From Streptomyces griseomycini (GTDB taxonomy: Bacteria > Actinomycetota > Actinomycetes > Streptomycetales > Streptomycetaceae), in NCBI RefSeq assembly GCF_014203535.1, contig NZ_JACHJI010000007.1, forward strand, positions 248,001 to 312,000: a DNA stretch of 64,000 nucleotides, in the 5' to 3' direction. The notes beneath the pieces were generated by a model. The model did not search any database. It was not told where the DNA came from and worked only from the letters and a program-made list of their open reading frames with translations. The number at the start of each line of letters is the position of its first letter. Within the stretch, counting starts at the first letter, position 1. The position numbers and the translations under genes were made by a program. Positions 1 through 8,108 of this stretch are shown here, one piece after another.

Positions 1-385
1 GCACAAGCTCGTCGTCGACTACTCGACCGGCATGCGCAAGAAGATCGGCCTCGCCGCCGCCCTGCTGCACAATCCCGAAGTGCTCTTCCTGGACGAGCCG
101 TTCGAGGGCGTCGACCCGGTCTCCGCGCAGACCATCCGCGGCGTCCTGGAGCGGTACACGGCGTCCGGCGCCACGGTCGTGTTCTCCTCCCACGTCATGG
201 AGCTGGTGGAGTCGCTGTGCGACTGGGTGGCGGTGATGGCCGCGGGCCGGATCCGTGCCCACGGCCCGCTCGCCGAGGTGCGCGGTGAGGCGCCCTCGCT
301 GCAGCGGGCGTTCCTGGAACTCGTCGGCGCGCACGGCCGCGACGCCGGCTCCGACCTCGACTGGCTGGGCGGGGGCTCCCGGTGA
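1..385 (+). CDS. ABC transporter ATP-binding protein, C-terminal part (5' end outside window)
   Basis: The gene enters from the left edge in the frame beginning at base 2 and ends at TGA 383-385. The visible 127 residues hold the ABC signature region (YSTGMRKK), a Walker B strand (VLFLDEPFEGVD) and the H-loop histidine (VVFSSHVME), so this is the second half of a nucleotide-binding domain. The stop overlaps the GTG start of the permease gene by 4 bases, so the two are translationally coupled and very likely form one transporter. The variant signature STGMRKK, rather than LSGGQ, is common in ABC-2-type export ATPases. Substrate unknown. Walker A lies outside the window. Confidence 0.93.
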   Translation, partial: HKLVVDYSTGMRKKIGLAAALLHNPEVLFLDEPFEGVDPVSAQTIRGVLERYTASGATVVFSSHVMELVESLCDWVAVMAAGRIRAHGPLAEVRGEAPSLQRAFLELVGAHGRDAGSDLDWLGGGSR

Positions 386-1974
386 GCGCCCCCGCGATCA
401 CCCCCGTCGTCGTCCGGCTGAAGCTGTCCCTGCTGCGCAACGGCCTGCGGCAGTCGGGCGGACGCCGGGCCGCGTACATCGCCTCCGCCGTCGTCGCCCT
501 GCTGTTCGCCGCGCTCCAGCTCGTCGGGCTGATCGCGCTGCGCGGCTTCGACCACGTCGAGTCGCTGGTCGTGCTGCTCGTGGCGGTGCTGGGGCTGGGC
601 TGGGCGGTGATGCCGCTGTTCTTCCCCGGCGGCGACGAGACCCTGGACCCGACCCGGCTGGTGATGCTGCCGCTGCGGCCGCGGCCGCTGGTGCGGGCCC
701 TGCTCGTGGCCTCGCTGGTGGGCATCGGGCCGCTGTTCACGCTGTGCCTGCTCACCGGTTCGGTGATCGCCGTCGCGCACGGCGGTGCCGCCTTCGCCGT
801 CGGTGTCCTCGCCGTACCGCTGGCGCTGCTGGTGTGCGTGGCGCTCGCGCGGGCCGTCGCCGCCGCCAACGTACGGCTGCTGACCAGCCGCAAGGGCCGG
901 GACCTCGCGGTGCTCAGCGGGCTGGTGGTCGCGGTCGGGGCGCAGGTGGTCAACTTCGGCGCGCAGCGGCTGGGTTCCTCCGGTCTCGAGCAGCTCGACC
1001 CGGTGGCGGACGTGCTGCGGTGGTTCCCGCCGGCGTCGGCGATCGGCGCGGTGCACTCGGTGGGCGAGGGGGCGTACGGCACGGCCGCCGCCCAACTGCT
1101 GCTGACGGCGGCGGCGTCGGCGGGGTTGCTGGCGCTCTGGGCACGGGCCCTGACCCGGCTGATGACCGCGCCCGACGGTTCCACGCTGCAGACCGGCGGG
1201 GCGGCCGTCCGCGACCGCGCGTCGACCGGGCTCGCCCGGCTGCTGCCCCCGGGCCGCACCGGTACGGCCGTGGAACGCAGCCTGCGGTACGTCTGGCGCG
1301 ACCCCAAGACCAAGGCCGCGTGGGTGACCTCGCTGGCGATCGGCCTGATCGTGCCGGTGTTCAACGCCTGGCAGGGCACCGGCTCGGTGTACTTCGCCTG
1401 CTTCGCCGCCGGGATGCTCGGCATCCAGATGTACAACCAGTTCGGGCAGGACACCTCCGCGTTCTGGATGGTGGCGATGACCATCTCCTCCACCCGGGAC
1501 GCCTACGTCGAGCTGCGCGCCCGCGCGCTGGCCCTGCTGCTGGTCACCCTGCCCTACGCCACGCTCGTCACCGTCCTGACGACCGCGATGCTCGGTGACT
1601 GGCCGCGGTTGCCGGAGGCGCTGGGCCTGTCCTTCGCCCTGCTCGGCGCGATGCTCGCGACGGGCGCGTGGACCTCGGCGCGCTTCCCCTACTCCATCCC
1701 GCAGGAGGGGTACAAGAACGTCGCCCCCGGGCAGACCGGGCTCGCCTGGATCTCCATCTTCGGCGGCATGGTCGCGGCGGCCGTGCTGTGCGCACCGGTC
1801 ATCGCCCTCGCGATCTGGCTGAACGCCGGCGCGGGCGGCGACGACCTGCTGTGGCTGCTGCTGCCGGTGGGCACGCTGTACGGAGCGGCCCTGACCCTGC
1901 TGGGCCTGCGCCTCGCCGCCCCGCGGACGGCCCGCCGCCTGCCGGAGATCCTCACGGCGGTCAGCAAGGGGTGA
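382..1974 (+). CDS. ABC transporter permease, large integral membrane subunit
   Basis: A 530-residue polytopic protein starting at GTG 382 in a GTGA overlap with the preceding ATPase gene. It has about a dozen hydrophobic segments, for example near residues 35-55, 60-80, 105-130, 140-165 and a dense group after residue 310. A soluble arginine-rich loop around residues 270-310 carries a conserved-looking YVWRDPKTKAAW stretch. It has the size and pattern of actinobacterial ABC-2-type transporter permeases encoded with a single ATPase gene. By context it is the membrane partner of that ATPase in an exporter of unknown cargo. Nothing follows on this strand; the repeat block at 1981-2346 lies directly downstream. 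Confidence 0.85.
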   Translation: MSAPAITPVVVRLKLSLLRNGLRQSGGRRAAYIASAVVALLFAALQLVGLIALRGFDHVESLVVLLVAVLGLGWAVMPLFFPGGDETLDPTRLVMLPLRPRPLVRALLVASLVGIGPLFTLCLLTGSVIAVAHGGAAFAVGVLAVPLALLVCVALARAVAAANVRLLTSRKGRDLAVLSGLVVAVGAQVVNFGAQRLGSSGLEQLDPVADVLRWFPPASAIGAVHSVGEGAYGTAAAQLLLTAAASAGLLALWARALTRLMTAPDGSTLQTGGAAVRDRASTGLARLLPPGRTGTAVERSLRYVWRDPKTKAAWVTSLAIGLIVPVFNAWQGTGSVYFACFAAGMLGIQMYNQFGQDTSAFWMVAMTISSTRDAYVELRARALALLLVTLPYATLVTVLTTAMLGDWPRLPEALGLSFALLGAMLATGAWTSARFPYSIPQEGYKNVAPGQTGLAWISIFGGMVAAAVLCAPVIALAIWLNAGAGGDDLLWLLLPVGTLYGAALTLLGLRLAAPRTARRLPEILTAVSKG

Positions 1975-1980
1975 GACGGG

Positions 1981-2346
1981 CACCGGGTCCCTGCCGGGGG
2001 CAGCCGGGGAACCCGCCGGGAGCGACCGAAGGACCTGACCGGGGGCAAGCCAGAGCCCCTGCCCGGGAGCGACCGAGAAGCCCGTCTGAAGCAGCCGAAG
2101 AGACCGCCGGGAACAGCCGGGGAACCCGCCGGGGGCAGCCGGGGAACCTGGCCGGGGAGGGCAACCGGGGCCCCTGCCGGAAGCGACCGAGGACCCCGCC
2201 GGGAACAGACGAGGCCCCTGCCGGGAGCAGCCGGGGGACCTGGCCGGGAGCGGCCGAGGAGCCTGGCCGGGGGCAAGTCAGGGCCCCTGCCCGGGAGCGG
2301 CCGGGGAACCCGCTGGGAACGGGCGGAGGACCCGGCGGGAGGGACC
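1981..2346. repeat. Degenerate tandem repeat (about 22-24 bp unit, about 15 copies)
   Basis: The whole gap between the convergent permease and hydrolase genes consists of diverged copies of a 22-24 base unit resembling CAGCCGGGGAACCCGCCGGG or CGACCGAGGACCCCGCCGGG. Copies alternate CAGCCG- and CGACCG/CGGCCG-type heads. A two-unit block near 2041 recurs almost unchanged near 2269, so blocks of about 10 units have also been duplicated. Open frames running through it on the minus strand are periodic arginine/proline strings and are not credible genes. Confidence 0.85.
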
Positions 2347-2369
2347 GTTCGCCGGTCGGCGCGTGCGTG

Positions 2370-3248
2370 TCAGGGGCGGCTGAGCTCGTCCAGGAACGGC
2401 TCGATCGCCGCCCGCCAGGCCTCCGGCTGGTCGTAGTGGACCAGGTGGCCCGCGTCGGCCACCTCCGCGTACCGGCCGTGGGGCAGGACGCGCACCATCT
2501 CCTGCGCCTCCGCGCGGCCCAGCTCGCCGTCGAGGCCGCGGACCACCAGGGTGGGGCAGCGGACCTGGGCCAGTTCCTCCCAGTGGGCGTCGAGCACCCA
2601 GGTCTCGCGGGAGCGGAGCATCTGCTCCGGATCGAACACCGGACGCCAGCCGTCCGGGGACTCGGCCATCACCTCGGCGTAGAACTCGCCGCGGGCCGGG
2701 TTGGGCCGCTCCACCCAGGGGTCGTCCTCGCCGAACCACTTGCGCACGTCGGCGAGCGTGGCGAACGGGACCGGCCAGGTCTTGAACCACTCGGCCCACT
2801 CGCGCTGCGAGGCACCGCCGAGGGCGGAGGCCCGCATGTCGCAGACGATCAGCCCGCGGACCAGGTCGGGGCGCTTGGCGGCCAGCTGCCACGCGGTCAG
2901 CGCGCCCATGGCGTGGCCGATGAGGACGGACGGGCCGAGCCCGAGCTGTTCCAGGGCGGCCTCGGCGTCGGCGACGTAGGCGTCGCGGGTGAAGGCGGCC
3001 TCGGCGGGCTTGTCGCTGCGGCCGTGGCCGCGCTGGTCGAGGGCGACGGCGCGGTGGCGCTCGGAGAGCCAGCGGGCGGTGGACGCCCAGTGCGAGGCGC
3101 GGCCCATCAGACCGTGCAGTAACAGCACGCCGGGGGCGTCCCGCGCGGCGCTCTCCGCCGGGTCGGGTCCCGTCTTGGGCGGGTCGCCGAACTCCCAGGC
3201 GGCGAGTCGTACGCCGTCCGCCCCGGTCACGTCGATGCGTCGCGCCAT
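2370..3248 (-). CDS. Alpha/beta-hydrolase-fold protein with alanine at the nucleophile position
   Basis: 292 residues from ATG 3248, preceded by a GGGGGT ribosome-binding site. The fold is plain: an oxyanion strand (VLLLHGLMG), LDQRGHGRSDKP, a nucleophile elbow, an acid-loop aspartate (VRGLDGELG) and a C-terminal histidine (DAGHLVHYDQPE). The elbow reads GHAMG: residue 113 is alanine (codon GCC) where active family members have serine, aspartate or cysteine. So this is either a non-catalytic member or one using other chemistry. A perfect 7-bp inverted repeat lies about 80 bases upstream. No operon partner; the next gene on this strand is the iron regulator, about 490 bases upstream and behind a terminator. 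Confidence 0.85.
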   Translation of the reverse strand: MARRIDVTGADGVRLAAWEFGDPPKTGPDPAESAARDAPGVLLLHGLMGRASHWASTARWLSERHRAVALDQRGHGRSDKPAEAAFTRDAYVADAEAALEQLGLGPSVLIGHAMGALTAWQLAAKRPDLVRGLIVCDMRASALGGASQREWAEWFKTWPVPFATLADVRKWFGEDDPWVERPNPARGEFYAEVMAESPDGWRPVFDPEQMLRSRETWVLDAHWEELAQVRCPTLVVRGLDGELGRAEAQEMVRVLPHGRYAEVADAGHLVHYDQPEAWRAAIEPFLDELSRP

Positions 3249-3328
3249 GATCGTGGCACCCCCAAGCTCCCTGACTGCCCGCTGTCTGCCGTGCGTGTCC
3301 TGCCCGTTGCCGCTGTCGTCGCAGGCTA

Positions 3329-3344
3329 TCGAATGTCCATTCGA
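3329..3344. promoter_or_regulatory. Inverted repeat, putative operator of the hydrolase-fold gene
   Basis: TCGAATG-TC-CATTCGA, two perfect 7-base arms with a 2-base centre, lies 81-96 bases upstream of the minus-strand start at 3248. Size and symmetry fit a dimeric HTH repressor. No regulator gene adjoins it. Confidence 0.45.
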
Positions 3345-3511
3345 AGATGCCGTCCCGGCCGACAACACCGCTCGTTCGAGTGACACCCCGCGGGGATTGA
3401 TCGCCGCAGCCGGGGGGAGATCTTCAACGGGAGGCGGACCGCTCGGGGAAACCGGTCCGAGGGGAATGACCCTGAGAGCTCGGGGCTCCGGGTCAGCACA
3501 GGGGAGGACAG

Positions 3512-3537
3512 GCCCCGGCGCCGTACGGCGCCGGGGC
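3512..3537. terminator. Perfect GC-rich hairpin, probable terminator
   Basis: Bases 3513-3536 form a perfect 24-base palindrome (arms CCCCGGCGCC and GGCGCCGGGG around GTAC), extended by one more G-C pair. It lies downstream of the iron regulator gene (stop at 3739) and probably ends its transcript. No U-tract, as usual for Streptomyces terminators. Confidence 0.6.
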
Positions 3538-3738
3538 TCCTCACGTGGTCGCGGCACATCGTCCCGCCCTTCCCCGGTCGGGTGACATCGCTGTCGGGCC
3601 CGGCCAAGAACCCCTCAGGTCATATGCCTCACCGACAGCCTCGCACGCGAACCCGGCGAGCGCTGCGATTCGGCGGACCGGACCGCGGATTCGACGCGAT
3701 CACGTCGGCGCGGTCGCGGACGAAGCGCCCGGTTCCGG

Positions 3739-4431
3739 TCAGGGCTTGGCGACGAACACGTGGGAGGCGACGTCCGACTCCAGCTCGGCCGCCTCGCCGC
3801 TGCTGCCGACCAGCACCCCGCCCGCCGACTCCGTCACGCTCACCACCGAACCGGGCTGCACGCCCGCCCGCCGCAGCGTGTACATCAGCTGTGCGTCCGT
3901 CTGGATCGGCTCGCCGATCCGGCGCACCACGACCGTCTTGCCCTCCGGACCCGGGTCGAGGTCGGCCAGCGAGACCATGCCCTCGTGCAGGAACGGGTCG
4001 GCGCCGTCCTTCTCGCCGAGCTCCTCCAGTCCCGGGATCGGGTTGCCGTACGGCGACTCGGTCGGGTGCCGCAGCAGCTCCAGCACGCGGCGCTCCACGG
4101 CCTCGCTCATCACGTGCTCCCAGCGGCAGGCCTCGGCGTGCACCTGCTCCCACTCCAGACCGATCACGTCGACGAGCAGGCACTCGGCGAGGCGGTGCTT
4201 GCGCATCACCCGCGTGGCCAGCCGACGGCCCTCGTCCGTCAGCTCCAGGTGGCGGTCGCTGGCGACGGACACCAGGCCGTCGCGCTCCATCCGCGCCACC
4301 GTCTGACTGACCGTCGGTCCGCTCTGGTCGAGCCGCTCGGCGATCCGGGCACGCATGGGGACCACACCTTCCTCCTCCAGCTCGAGGATGGTGCGGAGAT
4401 ACATCTCCGTGGTGTCGATCAGTCCGGACAT
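3739..4431 (-). CDS. dmdR1: DtxR/IdeR-family metal-dependent repressor (DmdR-type iron regulator)
   Basis: 230 residues, the usual family length, from ATG 4431 with GAGGGG upstream. The N-terminal winged helix (MSGLIDTTEMYLRTILELEE, then the helix-turn-helix SGPTVSQTVARMERDGLV) is followed by the metal-binding dimerisation domain (HRLAECLLVDVIGLEW, ACRWEHVMS with Glu/Cys/His ligands, NPIPG) and a C-terminal SH3-like domain. Known role of the family: Fe2+-loaded repressor of siderophore and iron-uptake genes binding 19-bp iron boxes. Symbol assigned from family and from remembered synteny with S. coelicolor dmdR1, where an antiparallel gene, adm, has been reported. A long open frame also lies antisense here (about 3760-4518). 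Confidence 0.9.
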   Translation of the reverse strand: MSGLIDTTEMYLRTILELEEEGVVPMRARIAERLDQSGPTVSQTVARMERDGLVSVASDRHLELTDEGRRLATRVMRKHRLAECLLVDVIGLEWEQVHAEACRWEHVMSEAVERRVLELLRHPTESPYGNPIPGLEELGEKDGADPFLHEGMVSLADLDPGPEGKTVVVRRIGEPIQTDAQLMYTLRRAGVQPGSVVSVTESAGGVLVGSSGEAAELESDVASHVFVAKP

Positions 4432-4592
4432 ACGTGCCCCTCGATGAGATCTGCGATTAGCTCTGCCGGAGGCTGGACGGCTCACCGGCGCGTGCGCTGG
4501 CCCAGGACTCAATTCTGACGCATACGGCTGACAACCGTGCCGCGCCGTGGGAACAAGGGCTTTCGCGGGGTGCCGCGGCCCCGGACGCCGTA

Positions 4593-4622
4593 TTGACACG
4601 GCACTGGTCCAGACCGCACGGT
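4593..4622 (+). promoter_or_regulatory. Putative SigA-type promoter of the SIS-domain gene
   Basis: TTGACA at 4593-4598 and CACGGT at 4617-4622 with an 18-base spacer. The predicted start point is about 25 bases before the ATG at 4656. The -35 is consensus; the -10 keeps only the key A2 and T6. Confidence 0.45.
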
Positions 4623-4655
4623 GATCCGCAGCAGAGCCACCCGAAGGGATGCCGC

Positions 4656-5411
4656 ATGAGCGACCGCACGCCGGCCGGCCAGTTCCTCGACGCCGCGATC
4701 GACCTGCTGCAACGCGTCCGCGACGAGGAGGCCGACACGGTCGCGGCCGCCGGCACGCTGCTCGCCGACACGGTCGCGGACGGCGGCCGTCTCTTCGCCT
4801 TCGGCGCCGGCCACTCCTCCCTCGCCGCGCAGGACCTCGTCTACCGCGCGGGCGGCCTCGCCCTGATGAACCTGCTCGCCGTGCCGGGCGTCGTCGGCGT
4901 CGACGTCATGCCGGCCACGCTGGGCTCCGCCCTGGAACGGGTCGACGGGCTCGCGGGCGCCGTGCTCGACTCCTCCCCCGTCCGCCGGGGCGACGCCCTG
5001 GTGATCGTCTCCCTGTCCGGCCGCAACGCCCTGCCCGTGGAGATGGCCATGAACGCCCGCGCCCTGGGCGTGAAGGTCATCGGCGTGACCTCGGTGGCGT
5101 ACGCCGGCCAGACCGCGTCCCGGCACGCCTCCGGGACGTACCTGAAGGACCACTGCGACCTCGTCCTGGACTCCAAGATCGCGGTCGGTGACGCGGAGCT
5201 CACCCTCGACAACGTCCCGGCCCCCTTCGCCCCCGCGTCCACGGTCGTCACCACGGCCCTCCTGCAGGCCGTCATGGCCACCGCCGCCGCCGCCCTGGCC
5301 GACCGGGGCATCGAGCCCCCGCTCCTGCGCTCCGGCAACGTGGACGGCGGCCACGAGTGGAACGGCCGCATCCTGGAGCAGTACGCGGACCGGATCTTCT
5401 ACCGGTACTGA
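4656..5411 (+). CDS. SIS-domain phosphosugar-binding protein (UPF0309 family)
   Basis: 251 residues from ATG 4656, with AAGGGA upstream. One sugar-isomerase (SIS) fold fills the protein: FGAGHSSLAAQDLVYRAGG near residue 48 and VIVSLSGRNALPVEMA near residue 115 are the phosphate-binding serine loops. These proteins bind N-acetyl-hexosamine phosphates or similar; some are isomerases or etherases of the MurQ/GmhA type, but no activity can be assigned from the sequence. It ends 15 bases before the convergent PAS-domain gene. It is divergent from the iron regulator, so the 4432-4655 region carries both promoters. Confidence 0.85.
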   Translation: MSDRTPAGQFLDAAIDLLQRVRDEEADTVAAAGTLLADTVADGGRLFAFGAGHSSLAAQDLVYRAGGLALMNLLAVPGVVGVDVMPATLGSALERVDGLAGAVLDSSPVRRGDALVIVSLSGRNALPVEMAMNARALGVKVIGVTSVAYAGQTASRHASGTYLKDHCDLVLDSKIAVGDAELTLDNVPAPFAPASTVVTTALLQAVMATAAAALADRGIEPPLLRSGNVDGGHEWNGRILEQYADRIFYRY

Positions 5412-5426
5412 GCCCCGCGGGGGCCG

Positions 5427-6833
5427 TCAGCCGTCGCGGCCGGTCAGCCCCGCCAGGTCCAGTGCCGCGGCGATGTGTGCCGCCACGTCCTCCGCGTACA
5501 CGGCGTCGGAGCGTTCGAACGCGCTCCGGCCCGCCCCGCGCAGAAACGTCACGGCACCGAGGGTGCGGCCCCGGCTGCGCAGCACCGCGCACAGGGCGTG
5601 CACCGCGTCCGCCGGCCACTGCCGGGAAAGGGCCCACGCCCGTGCCTCCTCGGCCGCCGCGGACCCCGCACTGGCCCGCACCGAACCGGCCCGCACCACG
5701 CACTGCACCGCCGGGTGCCCCTCGCCGTACCGCACCGGCAGGCCCGCCCGGCCGACGAGCCTGCTCGGGCCCGGGGCCCCGGACGGGGTGGCCGCGATCC
5801 GCACCAGCCGCACCGGCCCGACGGCCTCCGCGTCGCCCGCCGTGCCGTCCGCGACCCGGTCGATCAGCGCGTGATCGGCGAACCCGGCGAGCGCGAAGTC
5901 CAGGTGGACCGTCACCGCCTCCGCCGGGTCCTCGCACTCCGCGGCGGCCCGCGCCGCCCGGTGCAGCTGCTGCGCGCGGAACCGCAGCAGCGACGCTTCC
6001 TGCTCCCCCTGCCGGGACTCGGTCACGTCCTCGAACATCCAGCCGACACCGAGCGGCACCGGCTCCTCCGCGAGCGGTGACGCCAGCCGCACGAACCCGC
6101 TCCGCCAGCACCGCCGCCGCTCGCCCTCCGGCGTCCGCACGCTCACCCACACCTCGGCGGGCGCGGGCGGCGCGCCCTGGGCCAGCACATGGGTGAGCGC
6201 GCTCTCCAGCTCCTCCACGCCCTGCGACAGCAGCTCGCCGAGCGGCCGCCCCAGCACGGACGTCCGCCCCGCCCCCAGCGCCCGCGCCGCGTGCGCGTTC
6301 ACCACCGCGGGCCGCAGGTCCGCGTCGACCAGCACGACGCCCCAGCTCGCGTCCTCCAGCAGCGCCTCGCTCAGCGCGATGGACCGCTCCAGGTCGATCT
6401 GCGCGTGCACCTCGCTGAACGCGCAGTACACCCCCGCCGGCTTCCCGTCCGGCCCGCGCACCGCCGCGGACTGCGTCCGCACCAGCACCCGGCCGCCGTC
6501 CTTCGTCACCAGCGCGAACTCGTGCACCTGCCGGCCCGGCGCGTCCATGGCCGACATCAGCCGCGCCTCGACCTCCTCGGCGTCCGCGCTGCGCACGGCC
6601 CACCCGGCGAACCCGGCCCGGCCCACCGCCTCGGCCGCGGTCCACCCGAGGATCCGCTCCGCCTCGCGGTTCCAGTGCGTCACCGTCCCGTCCGCGTCGA
6701 AGGCGCACAGGGCGGCGTCCATGCCGTCCAGCAGCGCGGCGAGCAGATCGGACCCGCCCGAACCCTCCCGTCCGGGCCCGGGCTCGTCCGGCCCCAGCTC
6801 GTCGGTGGTCCCACTACGCCGGGAAGCACTCAC
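5427..6833 (-). CDS. PAS-PAS-GAF signalling protein without output domain
   Basis: 468 residues from GTG 6833, with GGGGG five bases upstream. Residues about 28-140 form a PAS domain (ALCAFDADGTVTHWNREAER), residues about 150-270 a second PAS (ALLEDASWGVVLVDADLRPAVVN), and residues about 290-460 a GAF-like region. This order is typical of the sensor half of Streptomyces RsbU/SpoIIE-type PP2C phosphatases, but the protein stops after GAF with no phosphatase, kinase or HTH domain. It is a cytoplasmic sensor or adaptor of unknown partner. The neighbouring Rid-GNAT gene lies upstream on the same strand with a 154-base gap, so it probably has its own promoter. Confidence 0.75.
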   Translation of the reverse strand: MSASRRSGTTDELGPDEPGPGREGSGGSDLLAALLDGMDAALCAFDADGTVTHWNREAERILGWTAAEAVGRAGFAGWAVRSADAEEVEARLMSAMDAPGRQVHEFALVTKDGGRVLVRTQSAAVRGPDGKPAGVYCAFSEVHAQIDLERSIALSEALLEDASWGVVLVDADLRPAVVNAHAARALGAGRTSVLGRPLGELLSQGVEELESALTHVLAQGAPPAPAEVWVSVRTPEGERRRCWRSGFVRLASPLAEEPVPLGVGWMFEDVTESRQGEQEASLLRFRAQQLHRAARAAAECEDPAEAVTVHLDFALAGFADHALIDRVADGTAGDAEAVGPVRLVRIAATPSGAPGPSRLVGRAGLPVRYGEGHPAVQCVVRAGSVRASAGSAAAEEARAWALSRQWPADAVHALCAVLRSRGRTLGAVTFLRGAGRSAFERSDAVYAEDVAAHIAAALDLAGLTGRDG

Positions 6834-6987
6834 CTGGACCCCCTGCAGGCTGCGTCCGCACGTACGGCACGTTCGGTTCGCTCACATGCAATCATTCAAC
6901 TTGAACGTGACGCAGCGCACATCCGGTTCCCGCAAGATTGAGGGAATCGTTGCACGCCTGCCCCGGACCCCCGGCCGGGAGAACCGG

Positions 6988-7869
6988 TCACCCGGGGAAG
7001 GACGCCAGCCGCAGGTCGACCCACTCGTCGCCCTCGCCGTCCAGGACGTACCGCTCCCGCTCGGCGAACCCGCGCGCCCCGGCGAACCGCAGCCCCTCCG
7101 CGTTGGCCGCCAGCACCACCGTCTCGACCGCCCCGGCCCCGAGCCCGCGCGCGTGCGCCAGGCCCCTCTCGTAGAGCGCCGTGCCGATCCCCCGCCCGCG
7201 GAACGCGGGCAGCACCCGGGCGATCACCGTCGCCACCCGCTCCTCCCCCTCCGGCGGGCGCACGGTGGAACAGCCGACGACCTCCTCACCGAGGTAGGCG
7301 TTCTCCAACCGGTACCGCCCACTGCGCTCGCGCACCTCGTCGAGCGTCATCGCGGCGGGCGGCACGATCACGTTGTGCACGTGCCGCCACTGCTCCAGCA
7401 TGGCCTCGCCGTCCACGGCCTCGATCCGGAGCGCGGCCACCGGCCGGCCCACCGCCCTCCGGTCGAACCCCCCGGCCCCGCTGCCCCGCCGCGCGTCCAC
7501 CTCGATCTCGATCTTCATCCGGGGGTCCGCCAGCCCGCACTCCAGCATCGTCGCGGCCGGGCGCACCTCACCGAAGCAGCGCTTCAGGACCGGCCAGCAC
7601 GGCTCGAAGTCCTCCCGCGCGGGCAGCAGGTACCGCACCCGCACGACGTCGGCGAAGGTGCAGCCCGCCGCCTCCAGCGCGGCCCCGATGTTCCGCAGGC
7701 ACTGCTCGGCCTGCTCCACCACGTCGTCGGAGATCGTCATCGTCGCGTAGTCGAACCCGGTCGTCCCCGACACGTACACCCGGTCACCGTCGACCACGGC
7801 CCGCGCGTACCCGATCCGCTCCTCGAACTCCGATCCACTGAGAACCGCCTGCCGCTGCATCTCACCCAT
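6988..7869 (-). CDS. Fusion of a Rid (YjgF/YER057c) domain with a GNAT acetyltransferase
   Basis: 293 residues from ATG 7869. Residues about 1-132 are a Rid-family fold (DRVYVSGTTGFD, MKIEIEVDARR). Residues about 150-293 are a GNAT domain with the acetyl-CoA loop FRGRGIGTALYERGL and the C-terminal NAEGLRFAGARGF motif. Both lie in one uninterrupted frame. Aligning the KIEIE strand puts leucine where RidA has its catalytic Arg105, so the Rid half is unlikely to be a canonical enamine deaminase. ATG 7869 was preferred to GTG 7878 because TAGCGT ends 7 bases upstream, the geometry of a leaderless mRNA. Substrate unknown; the pairing hints at acetylation of a reactive amine handled by the Rid half. 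Confidence 0.8.
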   Translation of the reverse strand: MGEMQRQAVLSGSEFEERIGYARAVVDGDRVYVSGTTGFDYATMTISDDVVEQAEQCLRNIGAALEAAGCTFADVVRVRYLLPAREDFEPCWPVLKRCFGEVRPAATMLECGLADPRMKIEIEVDARRGSGAGGFDRRAVGRPVAALRIEAVDGEAMLEQWRHVHNVIVPPAAMTLDEVRERSGRYRLENAYLGEEVVGCSTVRPPEGEERVATVIARVLPAFRGRGIGTALYERGLAHARGLGAGAVETVVLAANAEGLRFAGARGFAERERYVLDGEGDEWVDLRLASFPG

Positions 7870-7926
7870 GAGCCGCACGCTAGGTGACCGACGTCGAAAG
7901 AATCAGCCGGATCTCGAAAAAAGCGG

Positions 7927-7956
7927 TTGATTCGCGGGCCGGGCACTTTTTAGAGT
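7927..7956 (+). promoter_or_regulatory. Strong-looking SigA promoter for a short structured transcript
   Basis: TTGATT (7927-7932), an 18-base spacer, and TAGAGT (7951-7956). This is among the best -35/-10 pairs seen in the window. It faces right, away from the divergent Rid-GNAT gene. Confidence 0.6.
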
Positions 7957-7989
7957 TCCAGGTACACGAGAAGGGAGGTGGTTCGGCAG

Positions 7990-8028
7990 ATGTATGAATA
8001 CCGGACGCGTGAGGTGGCTGCGGGCTAG
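7990..8028 (+). CDS. 12-residue ORF (MYEYRTREVAAG) with strong ribosome-binding site
   Basis: ATG TAT GAA TAC ... GGC TAG, preceded by AAGGGAGGTG about 10 bases upstream, close to the full anti-Shine-Dalgarno complement. Codons TAT, GAA and CGT are unusual here. The stop lies two bases before the first hairpin of the same transcript, the position expected for a leader or attenuator peptide. But the downstream gene on this strand (pdxH) is 1.6 kb away behind a convergent gene, so classical attenuation is not obvious. Confidence 0.45.
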   Translation: MYEYRTREVAAG

Positions 8029-8108
8029 CGGTCCGTCACCACATTCCGTGCGGTGCCGGACCAGCGCGTGAGAGAAACGCGCAGCCGGCCCAATCCCAAG
8101 CAGTCACC

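Larger units (their letters stand above)
3249..3738. other. Non-coding interval between hydrolase-fold gene and iron regulator
   Basis: 490 bases with no credible gene on either strand. It holds the inverted repeat at 3329-3344 and a strong GC-rich hairpin at 3512-3537. The rest (3540-3738) shows no recognisable element. Confidence 0.6.

Noticed and set aside
19..1983. 654-codon open frame antisense to the ABC transporter genes
   Set aside because: Low-complexity Arg/Gln/Gly/His translation, typical of an antisense shadow at very high GC; the sense strand has clear ABC domains.
1689..2276. Open frame on the minus strand through the 22-bp repeat block
   Set aside because: Its periodic Pro/Arg/Gly sequence simply mirrors the DNA repeat; no ribosome-binding site or domain.
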